64,000 bases of DNA. Source: Allobosea lupini (GTDB lineage Bacteria; Pseudomonadota; Alphaproteobacteria; Rhizobiales; Beijerinckiaceae). Positions 7,978 to 17,700 of the stretch are shown piece by piece. The stretch lies in the NCBI RefSeq assembly GCF_900109525.1, contig NZ_FOAN01000002.1:248001-312000 (forward strand), written 5' to 3'. A program made the position numbers and the translations under genes. Position 1 is the first letter of the stretch; each line of letters begins with the position of its first letter. The notes under the pieces were generated by a model that saw only the letters and a list, made by a program, of their open reading frames with translations, was not told the origin of the DNA and searched no databases.

Positions 7978-9153
7978 ATGTTCCTCCGCCTCTTCACCGA
8001 TCTGCGCGCCGCCAAGGTCCCGGTCACCTTGCGCGAGTATCTTGCGCTGCTGGAGGGCGTCGAGGCAGAACTCGCCGAATACCGCGTCGACGAGTTCTAC
8101 TATCTCGCCCGTGCCTGCCTGGTGAAGGACGAGCGCCATCTCGACCGTTTCGACCGCGTCTTCGCCGAGGTCTTCAAGGGCGTCGAGACCCTGGGCGAGG
8201 CCTTCGAGCAGGTCGGCATTCCTGAAGAGTGGCTGCGCAAGCTCGCCGAAAAGTTCCTCACCGACGAGGAGAAGGCCCAGATCGAGGCGCTCGGCTGGGA
8301 GAAGCTGCTGGAGACGCTGAAACAGCGCCTCGCCGAGCAGAAGGGCCGGCATCAGGGCGGCTCGAAATGGATCGGCACGGCCGGTACCTCGCCCTATGGC
8401 GCCTATGGCTACAACCCGGAAGGCGTGCGCATCGGCCAGGACAAGAACCGCAATTTCCGGGCGGTGAAGGTCTGGGACAAGCGCGAGTTCAAGGATTTCG
8501 ACGACACGCGCGAGCTCGGCGTGCGCAATTTGCGGATCGCGCTGCGCCGCCTGCGCAAATTCGCCCGCACCGGCGCGGCCGAGGAGCTCGACCTCGACCA
8601 GACCATCACCGAAACCGCCAAGCACGGCTATCTCGACGTCAAGCTTCGGCCGGAGCGGCACAATGCGGTCAAGGTCCTGCTCTTCCTCGATGTCGGCGGC
8701 TCGATGGACTGGCATATCGAGCTGGCCGAAGAGCTGTTCTCGGCAGCGCGGGCCGAATTCAAGCATTTCGAGCATTTCTACTTCCACAATTGCCCCTATG
8801 AGCGGGTCTGGAAGGAGAACCGGCGCCGGCACGACCAGGTGATCCCGACCTTTGACGTGCTGCGCACCTACCCGGCCGATTATCGCCTCGTCTTCGTCGG
8901 CGATGCCTCGATGAGCCCCTATGAGATCGCCATGCCAGGCGGCTCGGTCGAGCATTGGAACGAGGAGGCCGGCGAGGTCTGGATGCGGCGGCTGACCGAG
9001 CGCTTCCCGAAATCGGTCTGGCTCAATCCGGTGCAGCAGAACCTCTGGGGCTACACTCAGTCGATCCGCCAGATCGCCGGGCTGATGGGCGGGCGGATGT
9101 TCCCGCTGACGCTCGACGGCCTGGATGGGGCGATGAAGGCGCTGACGCGCTAG
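7978..9153 (+). CDS. CoxE-like von Willebrand factor A domain protein
   Basis: This 391-residue cytoplasmic protein resembles the VWA proteins (CoxE/YeaD2 type) that usually work with a MoxR AAA+ ATPase in cofactor insertion or complex maturation. The N-terminal 200 residues are helical and charged. The VWA domain begins near residue 232 with VLLFLDVGGSMDWH, a metal-site variant in which the first serine of DxSxS is glycine. VFVGDASMSPYEI near 305 supplies the later metal-binding loop. No MoxR gene is adjacent here; a repeat element follows the stop. The client is unknown. Confidence 0.85.
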   Translation: MFLRLFTDLRAAKVPVTLREYLALLEGVEAELAEYRVDEFYYLARACLVKDERHLDRFDRVFAEVFKGVETLGEAFEQVGIPEEWLRKLAEKFLTDEEKAQIEALGWEKLLETLKQRLAEQKGRHQGGSKWIGTAGTSPYGAYGYNPEGVRIGQDKNRNFRAVKVWDKREFKDFDDTRELGVRNLRIALRRLRKFARTGAAEELDLDQTITETAKHGYLDVKLRPERHNAVKVLLFLDVGGSMDWHIELAEELFSAARAEFKHFEHFYFHNCPYERVWKENRRRHDQVIPTFDVLRTYPADYRLVFVGDASMSPYEIAMPGGSVEHWNEEAGEVWMRRLTERFPKSVWLNPVQQNLWGYTQSIRQIAGLMGGRMFPLTLDGLDGAMKALTR

Positions 9154-9163
9154 ACGCATGGCT

Positions 9164-9240
9164 CGTCATGCTCGGGCTCGACCGGAGCATCTTTTTCAGC
9201 AGATTCTCGAGGCTGCGCTTTGCTCCGCCTGAGAATGACG
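9164..9240. repeat. Bipartite palindromic repeat, copy 3 (diverged)
   Basis: CGTCAT (9164) to ATGACG (9240) enclose ATGCTCGGG facing a mutated CCGGAGCAT, then ATTCTCGAG facing CCTGAGAAT. Both hairpins carry mismatches, so this is the most diverged of the six copies. Confidence 0.75.
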
Positions 9241-9256
9241 GCTAGAGCTTGCCGCC

Positions 9257-9856
9257 ATGAGCCTCGCCGACGACGACACCACCCTGCCCTTCTGGCGCCA
9301 GCGACCGAAGCCGATCGGCTTCGAGATCGCCTATCGGCTCAAGGGCGACATGCTGGAGATCGATTCGACCCGCAAGGTCGACCAGGTCAGGCTCTCGGCC
9401 GTCGAGCAGGTGCGCTTCATCTATGCGCCCAGCAACGTCTCGTCGAAAGGCTTCCGGACCCAGTTGCGTCTGAGCGATGGCCGGACGATCAGCTTCGGCA
9501 ACCTGTCCTGGCGCTCACTCACCGACATCGACCGCGACGATGCGCGCTATCACGCCTTCGTCACGGCGCTGTCGACCGCGATCGTGCGTGCGAATCCGAA
9601 AGCGCGCTTCCTCGGCGGCAAGCCCTATCTGCTCTGGCTGGCACTGGTGATCGCCGGCGGCGGCGCCATGCTGATGCTGACCTTCTTCAGCCTGCGTGCC
9701 CTGCAGCAGGGCGCGACCGCCGCAGCGGGGCTCGGGCTCGTGCTCGCGGCGGCCTCGTTCTGGCAGGTCTGGCCGATGATCCGGCTCAACCAGCCGAGAG
9801 ACCTCGCGAGCGGCGAGGTCCCCGACGATCTCGTCCCGGGCCGCCTTGCGGCCTGA
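9257..9856 (+). CDS. Hypothetical membrane protein with PH-like N-terminal half
   Basis: This protein of 199 residues belongs to no family I can name with certainty. The N-terminal 120 residues are soluble, alternate polar and hydrophobic positions like a beta-barrel, and contain RLKGDMLEIDSTRKVDQVRLSAVEQVRF, compatible with a PH-like or YdbT-like domain. Two hydrophobic segments follow (about residues 124-143 and 151-170), then a short charged tail. It is preceded by a repeat element and convergent with the universal stress protein gene six bases downstream. Coding potential is good; the role is unknown. Confidence 0.75.
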   Translation: MSLADDDTTLPFWRQRPKPIGFEIAYRLKGDMLEIDSTRKVDQVRLSAVEQVRFIYAPSNVSSKGFRTQLRLSDGRTISFGNLSWRSLTDIDRDDARYHAFVTALSTAIVRANPKARFLGGKPYLLWLALVIAGGGAMLMLTFFSLRALQQGATAAAGLGLVLAAASFWQVWPMIRLNQPRDLASGEVPDDLVPGRLAA

Positions 9857-9862
9857 AGCTGC

Positions 9863-10285
9863 CTACCTGACCACCAGCACGGAGCACTTCGCCCGGCGCA
9901 CGATGGTCGAGGCGTTCGAGCCGATCACATAGGCGAGCATGCCGGGCTCGTGCGAGCCGATGACGATCAGGTCGGCACCGCTGGCATCGGCCTCGGCCAG
10001 CACCTCGCCATGGACCGAGCCGACCAGGACCTTGGCCGAGACGCGCTCGGCCGGCAGATTCACCTTGGCGGCGATCTCGGCGAGCTTGGCTTCGGATTCG
10101 GATTGCTGGCCGGCGTCGAAATCGGCCGGCACGAATTCCATGTAGGTGATCGGCACAAGCGAGCGGACATAGATCAGCCTGATCGAGCCTTCGGACTGGG
10201 TGGCGAACCCCTCGGCCGCGGCGATGGCCGGTCCTGCCAGCTCGGCCTCGGCGAGATCGACCGGGACCAGAATCGATTTGTACAT
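9863..10285 (-). CDS. Universal stress protein (UspA family)
   Basis: This 140-residue single-domain protein starts MYKSILVPVDL and carries the C-terminal nucleotide-binding signature with GSHEPGMLAYVIGSNAST followed by CSVLVVR, matching the G-2x-G-9x-G(S/T) ATP-binding pattern of UspA proteins. The start at 10285 is chosen over an upstream extension because GGAGGAGG lies just before it and the family begins at this residue. Such proteins bind ATP or act as stress-state regulators; no partner is indicated by the neighbours. Confidence 0.93.
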   Translation of the reverse strand: MYKSILVPVDLAEAELAGPAIAAAEGFATQSEGSIRLIYVRSLVPITYMEFVPADFDAGQQSESEAKLAEIAAKVNLPAERVSAKVLVGSVHGEVLAEADASGADLIVIGSHEPGMLAYVIGSNASTIVRRAKCSVLVVR

Positions 10286-10644
10286 CGCATCCTCCTCCGG
10301 CGTGGCCCGCCCGGCCTGATGGTCGAACGATCGGAACCGACGCCTGCACACTATGTCGGAGCACGATCCCGCAAGGGAAGAGCGTCGCGTCGTCGCGATG
10401 GGCTCCGGCGTCCGACAGCGCGATCATGGCCGGAGCGAACGCGGCCGTCCTTGCGGTCGATCAAATGGGCCGACGAGCGCGCGCGAGCCCTCTCCGGGAA
10501 CGGGGGAGGATCTGCGAGGGGCAGCGCTCAGGCTGGCCGGATGGGGCGTAGACCCCCTCTCTCTCCCCGTTCCGGGCGAGAGCCTGTCGCGATTCCGTGT
10601 CCATCGCTGCGATGGTCAGGAAAGACGGCGTGCTTCGTGAAAAT
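10286..10644. other. Intergenic region with an inverted-repeat block
   Basis: This 359-base stretch between two minus-strand genes has no convincing gene; the short frames in it lack ribosome sites and family features. From about 10490 to 10583 it holds a large imperfect inverted repeat, GGAACGGGG (10497-10505) facing CCCCGTTCC (10565-10573), each flanked by CTCTC or GAGAG-like bases. This looks like a degenerate intergenic repeat unlike the six CGTCAT elements. The end nearest 10285 holds the promoter and ribosome site of the stress-protein gene. Confidence 0.5.
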
Positions 10645-10965
10645 TCAGCCCTGACGCGCCGGTGTGCGCACCACGAGGCCGTCGAGATCGTCCCGCACCC
10701 TGATCTGGCAAGACAGGCGCGAAGTCGGGCGCACGTCGAAGGCGAAGTCGAGCATGTCCTCCTCCATCGGCTCGGCGTGGCCGGCCTTCTCGGCCCAGGC
10801 CTCGTCGACATAGACATGACAGGTGGCACAGGCGCAGGCGCCGCCGCATTCGGCCTCGATGCCCGGCACGCCGTTGCGGACTGCGACCTCCATCACGGTC
10901 GAGCCCGTCTCGCCCTCGACCGTGCGGCTGGTGCCCTGGGCGTCGATGTAAGTGATCTTCGGCAT
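10645..10965 (-). CDS. 2Fe-2S ferredoxin, adrenodoxin/putidaredoxin type
   Basis: This 106-residue electron carrier has the four cluster ligands Cys40, Cys46, Cys49 and Cys86 in the patterns [17 protein letters not shown] and SRLSCQIRV, typical of vertebrate-type ferredoxins serving P450s, Fe-S assembly or ring hydroxylases. An extra Cys44 sits inside the loop. The start at 10965 ([11 protein letters not shown]) matches the family, and a GGAG lies upstream; the longer frame to 11094 is not used. No P450 or iron-sulfur assembly gene is adjacent, so the redox partner is not evident. Confidence 0.92.
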   Translation of the reverse strand: MPKITYIDAQGTSRTVEGETGSTVMEVAVRNGVPGIEAECGGACACATCHVYVDEAWAEKAGHAEPMEEDMLDFAFDVRPTSRLSCQIRVRDDLDGLVVRTPARQG

Positions 10966-11166
10966 CGTGAACTCCGGCCGCCTGGCGACGGCTGCGCGGC
11001 TGGCGCGGTCGGGAGGAACCGGCCGGGCTTCCTGGCGGGCCACGGGCAGGTTCGCGAAAGGGACATCGTCCGCGAGCGGGGAGCCCGCCGACATCGCATC
11101 TCTAGAAGATTTCGAAAGCGCGCGAAACGGCGATCTCCGCCGTGCCGCCCCTGCCGTCCTGCGGCG

Positions 11167-11502
11167 TCAGGCCGCGCAGTCGAGCCGGGAGATCACGGCG
11201 CGCGCCTCGGCCGCGGCGAGCGTCAGCGCGTCCAGCGCATCCTCGCGCGGCGCGGCATCGGCCTTTGTCAGTTGCTGCTCGATCAGGTCGGCGGCCTCGG
11301 CCACCTGCCAGGCGCCGATGGCGCGGGCAGCTCCCTTCAAGGTATGGGCGGCATCGCGGCCGACACTGGCGTCTCCGGCATGGATGGCGCGCAGCTGGCG
11401 GGCGCATTGCTGGGCGAACAGCGTCAGCAGCTCGCGCTCCAGCTCGGCATCGCCGCCGCTCTGGCGGGCGAGATGCACGAGATCGATGGCAGTCTGGGGC
11501 AT
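11167..11502 (-). CDS. Stand-alone Hpt (histidine phosphotransfer) domain protein
   Basis: This 111-residue helical protein has the Hpt phosphorylation motif AAHTLKGAARAIGA, placing the phospho-accepting histidine at residue 53. It has no kinase or receiver domain, so it would relay phosphate between partners encoded elsewhere. It is divergent from the giant GPR-like gene, with 261 bases between the two starts, so the two may share a control region. In alphaproteobacteria the best-known lone Hpt is ChpT, but that protein is about twice this length and differs, so ChpT is not proposed. Confidence 0.88.
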   Translation of the reverse strand: MPQTAIDLVHLARQSGGDAELERELLTLFAQQCARQLRAIHAGDASVGRDAAHTLKGAARAIGAWQVAEAADLIEQQLTKADAAPREDALDALTLAAAEARAVISRLDCAA

Positions 11503-11763
11503 GGGGAACTCGGTTCTTGTCTAAGCCGCGGAACTCGCGCAGCCTTCTGACCCCTCATGAAGCGCCGTTATGGTGAATGAGGCGTTAACGACGTTTGTGA
11601 ATCAGACGGTCAAACGGGTTTCAATCCCTGCTTGCCTCAACTACCCTTCGAGACAGTAAACGATGGGCGTCGTGTCGCTAGTAGGAGCCGGCTGGAGGCT
11701 GCCGGTTGCTGCTCTGCGGCGGACAGTGGCGCCCGTCGCAAGTGGCGTAGCGAGGCGGCATTC

Positions 11764-14700
11764 ATGACCCGGCAGAACAAGCTCCAGGATCCGACCGAAG
11801 CGGCAATGTCGGCGATCGAGGAGGCGCTGAGGCTCGATCCGTCGAAGACCGAGGGCCAGTCTCCGGCCGAACCGAGGCTGCCCTCGACCGGGGAGAACGA
11901 GCTCAAGATCGAGCTGCCTCGGGTCGAAAGCGCTCCGGCCAGTGCCGACGCCGTATCCGAACCGCTTCCCGCGCCCTCCCGCCCGGCCATCGCGCCGGAC
12001 ACCAGCCGCGTCGCCAATGACGACCGCCGCGACTCCTCTTCACTCGTCCAGGCCTTCGCCGTCCGCCCCTCCGGCAGGCCCTATTGGCTGGCTGTCCTGG
12101 CCGCTTTCGTCTGGCTCGGCGGTATCGGCTTCACGCTCGTCAGCCGATACGGCTCGTTCACCGATGGCCTGCCGGCCGGCATGGCCGCCTGGGGACCCGG
12201 GCAGTGGGCCCTGCTCGCCTTCGGCGCCGGCACGCCGGTGGTCTTCTTCTTCGTGCTGGCGGCGCTCTATCGCCGCACGCAGGAAATGCGGCTGGTCTCG
12301 CGCGCAATGACCGAGGTCGCGCTGCGCCTGGCCGAGCCGGAAGTCGTCGCGACGGATTCCGTCCTGTCGCTGAGCCAGACCATCCGTCGCGAGGTCGCCG
12401 CCATGGGCGACGGCATCGAGCGCGCGGTTGCCCGCGCCGGCGAGCTCGAGACCATCGTTCGCGGCGAGATCGCGACGCTGGAACGCGCCTATGCCGACAA
12501 CGAGATCCGGCTGCGCTCCCTCATCGACGAGCTGGTGACCCAGCGCGAATCCGTCGTCGGCAATGCCGAGCGGGTGAAGTTTGCGATCTCAGGCGCGCAT
12601 GAGAGCATCACCAAGGACCTGGAAACCGCCAGCCGCTCGATCGCCGAGGCTGTTGCCGAGGCGGGCGAGCGCGTCACCTCGCGCCTGACCGACAAGGGCG
12701 ACCAGATCACGCTGGCCCTGGGCCATGCCGGCGAGCGCATGGTCGACGAGATCAGCGGCCGCGGCAACGACCTGGTCGAGCGCCTGCAGTCGACGTCGCA
12801 CGACGTCAGCGAGCGCATGACCGCCGCCAGCCAGTCGGTCACCGCCGTGCTCGACAACCGCGCCCAGGAGATCGCCGGTTCGCTGGAGCGCACCGGCGCC
12901 GTCCTCACCGAGGGCCTGACCGCCGGCGCCCGCGACGTCACCCGCGCCATCAGCGAGACCGGCGCGCAGGTCGTCGAGTCGCTGGCGAGTCGCGCCGAGG
13001 CCGTCAACGAGACGCTGCGCTCGACCGGCGACACCCTCGCCGAGGAGATCAGCCAGCGCGGCGCGACCGTCGCCGAGCGCTTCGAGCAAAGTGGGCGCAC
13101 GCTGGTCGACCTGTTCGACACGCAGAGCACCAGCCTGACCCAGCGCCTGACCGAGACCGGCGAGAGCCTGCGTACGTCGATCAGCAGCGAGGGCGAGAGC
13201 GTCACCACGCGCCTGGCCGAGGTCGGCCGCGGCGTGCACATGCTGCTCGGCAAGCAGAACGAGCTTGTTGTCAGCCGCATCCAGGAGGCCGGCGACACCG
13301 TCCACGGCCTGATCGCCAGCCAGGGCGAGACGCTGGTCGAAAAGCTCGAAGGCACCGTCCAGACCGTCGACAACCTGCTGCGCGAGAAGACCGATTCGAT
13401 CACCCTGCGCTTCGACGAGGCCGGCAAGGGTCTGCACAACCTGATCGGCGAGCGCGGCGAGGAACTGACCGCCCGCATCTCCGCCGTCGGCGCGACCGTG
13501 CACAGCCTGTTCTCGGAAGAGGCGAGCAGCCTCGTCACCCGCCTTTCCGACGTCGGCCATGAGGTCCGCAGCACGATCGGCGAGCAGGGCGACCATCTGG
13601 TCGGCCGTCTGGCCGAGACCGGCCAGCGCCTGCAGGAAGCGATCAGCGAGCGCGGTGACGGGCTGGTGCTGCGCATGGCCGAGATCGGCCAGGGAGTCGA
13701 GCATGCGATCGGCGAGCGTGCCGACAGCATCGTCAGTCGCGTGGCCGATGCCGGCCGCAGCGTCGAGGCCATGATCGGCGAGCGCGGCGACGGTCTCGTC
13801 TCCCGGCTGTCCGAGACCACCTATGAGATCGAGCAGACGCTTGGCGGCCGCGCCGACGGCATCGTCGCGCGCATCGCCGATGCCAGCCGCGGCATCGAGA
13901 GCGTGATCGGCGAGCGTGGCGACGGCCTCGTCGCCAAGCTGTCGGAGACCACCGAGGAGATTCACCGGACGCTCGGCGACCGCGCCGAGGGCATCGTCGC
14001 CCGCGTCGCCCATGCCGGCCGCGACGTCGAATCGGCGATCGGCGAGCGTGGCGACGGGCTGATCGCCCGCCTGTCCGAGGTCGCGCGCGAGGTCCATGCC
14101 ACGATCGGCGAGCGCGGCGACAGCCTCGTCGCCCGCCTGTCGGATGTCGGCACCGAGGTCCACACCGCGATCGGCAGCCAGCGCGAGACGCTGGTGACCC
14201 AGCTCACCGATGCCGGCGCCAGCGTGCGCAACATTCTGATCGCCGAGGGCGAAGCGCTCAGCGGCCGCGTCATCGCAACCGGCCAGGACATGCAGGAGCT
14301 GCTCTCCGGCCAGAGCCAGGCCCTCGTCACCCGCGTCGCCGATGTCGGCCGCTCGGTGCATGGCCTGCTGGCGGAGCGCGGCAACGCCCTGATCGACCGG
14401 CTGGCCGAAGCGAGCGGGACCGCGCATCGCCAGCTCGACGAGACCGGCGAAGCGCTCGCCGCCAAGATCCTCGCCGCCAGCGAGACGGCGAAATCGGTCA
14501 TCGACGACCAGCACAGCGGCTTCATTGCCCGCCTCGGCCAGGCCGGGGACGAGGTCGGCGCCCTGCTCGGCACGCAGCGCGATGCGATCATCGCCGGCCT
14601 CACCGCCACCGGCCGCGAGGTCCATAGCCTCATCGGCGAGCAGAGCCAGAGCTTGGCCAGCCGTCTCGACGAAGCGACCAAATCCCTCGCCGACGCGATC

Positions 14701-17700
14701 AATGTCGACGGGCGCGAGATCGCCGACCGCGTCACCGACGCGGCGACAGCCCTGCGCGGTACCTTCACGACCGAGGCCGAGCGTGCCAGCAGCCTGCTCG
14801 CCGCGACCGGCAAGGACGTGGTCATCGCCCTCACCCAGCAGGGTGGCCGGGTCAACCAGGCGCTCGCCGCCAATGCCGAATCGCTGCTGCGTTCGGTCGA
14901 TGCCCGCTCGCAGGCGCTCAACGAGTCGCTCGCCAGCAAGCATGACGCGCTGAACCGCCTCTTCGACGTCCAGGGTCGCGAGATCGAGGCGACGATCGGC
15001 GCTCGCCTCGGCGCCTTCGAGGAAATCATCGTCACCCGCGGCGGCACGCTGGCCGCCAAGCTCGGCCACGACGCCCGCTCCTTCACCGACCAGGTGACGC
15101 TGCGCCTCGGCCAGGTCGAGAAGCTGCTCGGCGAGGAAGGCCAGGCGCTGGCGGAGCGGATCGGCGAGCGCTCGCAGCACGCCGCCGAGACCATGATGGC
15201 GCGCACGCAGGAAGCGGCCGCCGCCATGGAGACGCAGATCAAGATCTTCGAGGAGCGTTCCAGCGCCAAGAGCGCCGAGATCGCGACTTCGCTCGACGGG
15301 CTCATCGCCCGCATCGACGGCAATCTCGGTTCGCGCGCCAGCGCGCTCAACGAGGCGTTGGTCGAGCGCACGGTCGACATCGCCCGGGTCATGGCCGAGG
15401 GCGGGCGCGAGGTCACCCGTGCCCTCACCGCCAAGGCCGACGAGATCGGCGAGATCGTCACCACGAAGAGCGAGGCGCTCACGCAGACGCTCGCCGAGAA
15501 GGCCGACAGCATCAATGCGACGCTGGGCGGGCGCGCTTTGCAGATCGCCGATACGCTCGACCAGAGCGTGGCGCGGTTCGAGGAGCGCGTCGTCAACCGG
15601 CTCGACACGGTCTCCGGCACGCTCGACGCGCGCGGCAGCCAGATCGCGCAGACCCTGCAGGGCACCGCAGATTCGATCGCCGGCTCGCTCGGCGACCGCA
15701 CCGAGGAACTGCGCGCCCTGTTCGACGGCAAGGGTACCGGCCTGATCACCCTGCTCGACGAGCGCGGCAACCAGATCGTCCAGACGCTGCAAGGCACCGC
15801 GGATGCGGTCACCGGCTCGCTCAGTGCCCGCACCGACGAGCTGCGTGCCCTGTTCGAGGGCAAGGGCACCGGCCTGATCACCCTGCTCGATCAGCAGGGC
15901 AACAAGATCGTCCAGACCCTGGACGGCGCCGCGGCCTCGGTCGCGGTATCGTTCAGTGCGCGCACCGACGAGCTTCGTGCCCTGTTCGACGACAAGGGCA
16001 CCGGCCTGGTCACCCTGCTCGACCAGCACGGCAACCAGATCGCGCAGACGCTGCAGGAGAAGTCGGACGGCATCGCGGCCGCGCTCTCCGACCGTTCGAA
16101 CGAGCTGCGCGCCGTGTTCGACGAGCGCGGCGGCGGTATCCTCAATGCGCTCGGCCATCGCGGCAGCCAGATTGCCCAGATCCTGCAGGAGCGCTCGGAG
16201 GGCATCGCCACCGCCCTCTCAGGCCGCACCGAGGAATTGCGCGCCGTGTTCGACGAGCGTGGCGGCGACATGCTGAACACGCTCGACCAGCACAGCCGCA
16301 ACCTGACCCGGACCCTGGCGGAGCAGTCGAACGGGATGAGCTCGGCGCTCATCACGCGCACCGAGGAACTCCGCGCCCTGTTCGACGAGCGCGGCAACGG
16401 TGTGGTCGATGCGATCGGCCGCAAGGGCGTGACGCTCGCCAACCAGTTCGCCAACCTCGGCGAGGCCCTGGTCAACAATATCGAGACCCGCGGCAACAGC
16501 ATGGTCGCCGGCCTGCAGGAGCGCAGCGCCGAGATCAGCCAGGCGCTCGAGCTTGCTTCGGGCGCGCTGCGCGAGACGATCGAGAGCGGCACCAACCACT
16601 CCGTCGAAGCGCTGCTCAAGACCAACGAGCAACTGCGCAGCGAGCTCGGCAGCATGCTGGGCCGCCTCGGCGAGGCCAACAAGCTGATGCAGCAGATCGT
16701 CACCGGCGCGAACAAGAATCTCGCGGCGGTCGAAGGCAGCCTGTCGGGCCGGGTCGAGGAGTTGCAGAACGTGCTCTCGACGGTGGTGCAGGAGACCAAC
16801 CGGACCTCCGAGCAGGTCGCGAGCCAGATCGCGACGCTGAAGGGCTATTCGGAAGGAACGCTGCGCGACACCGCAGCACTGATCTCCCGGATCGACGCGC
16901 AGGGCTCGTCGATGACCGAGACCACGCAGGCCAACGCCGCGGCGCTCAACGCCGTCGCGCAGCGGCTGGAGCAGGTCGAGGCCCGCGTCGGCAACGTCCT
17001 GGCCGACCGCAAGGAGGCGCTGGAGCACCTGCACGAGCTGATCTCGACGCGCACCGACGACATCGAGCAGATCACTCGCTCCTTCTCCTCGGCGCTCGAC
17101 GATTCGCTCAGCAACGCCGAGACGCGCACCCGCCAGCTCAGCACCGTGCTCGGCGACGCAGCCGAGTCCACCAGCAGCGCCATCGCCCAGCAATTCGACT
17201 CGATCCGCGCCGCCAGCGGCCGCGAGCGCGAAGCGACGGCGCTGGCCCTGCGCGCCGCCTATGAGGAGGTGGTCAACGAGATCTCCGGCGAGTTCGCCAA
17301 GGTCACCGAGCGCTTCCAGAGCGCCGCCGAGGACATGCGGGCCATGTCTGCGGAGATCCATCGCGAGCTCGAGTCGACCCGGACCGAGCTCAAGAAGGGC
17401 GTGCTCGAGCTGCCGCGCGAGACGCAGGAATCGACCGCCGCCATGCGCCGCGTCGTCGCCGACCAGATCAAGGCGCTCAACGAGCTGACCGAGATCGTCT
17501 CGCGCTCGGGCCGCAGCAGCGATGTCGCGCGCCCACAGGGCGAGCGGCGGCCGACGACGAGCTATCAGCAGCCGGTCCCGGTCGTCAGCGCCGCGTCCTC
17601 GATCGCGGTGCAGAGCGCGCCGGTGCTGACCGAGCCGCTACGCGCCTCGATCGATCCGACGCCGGAGCCGGCCCGGGCCGAGACGCAGGCGGCGCCAGTG

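Noticed and set aside
11167..11502. Assignment of the Hpt protein as ChpT
   Set aside because: ChpT is about twice as long with a pseudo-kinase domain, and this protein is a single short Hpt bundle.
12589..16158. Minus-strand frame of 1189 codons opposite the GPR-like gene, and a 639-codon frame at 13962-15881
   Set aside because: Both are mirror images of a repetitive GC-rich coding sequence. They have no ribosome site or family motif, and the plus-strand protein has clear domain structure.
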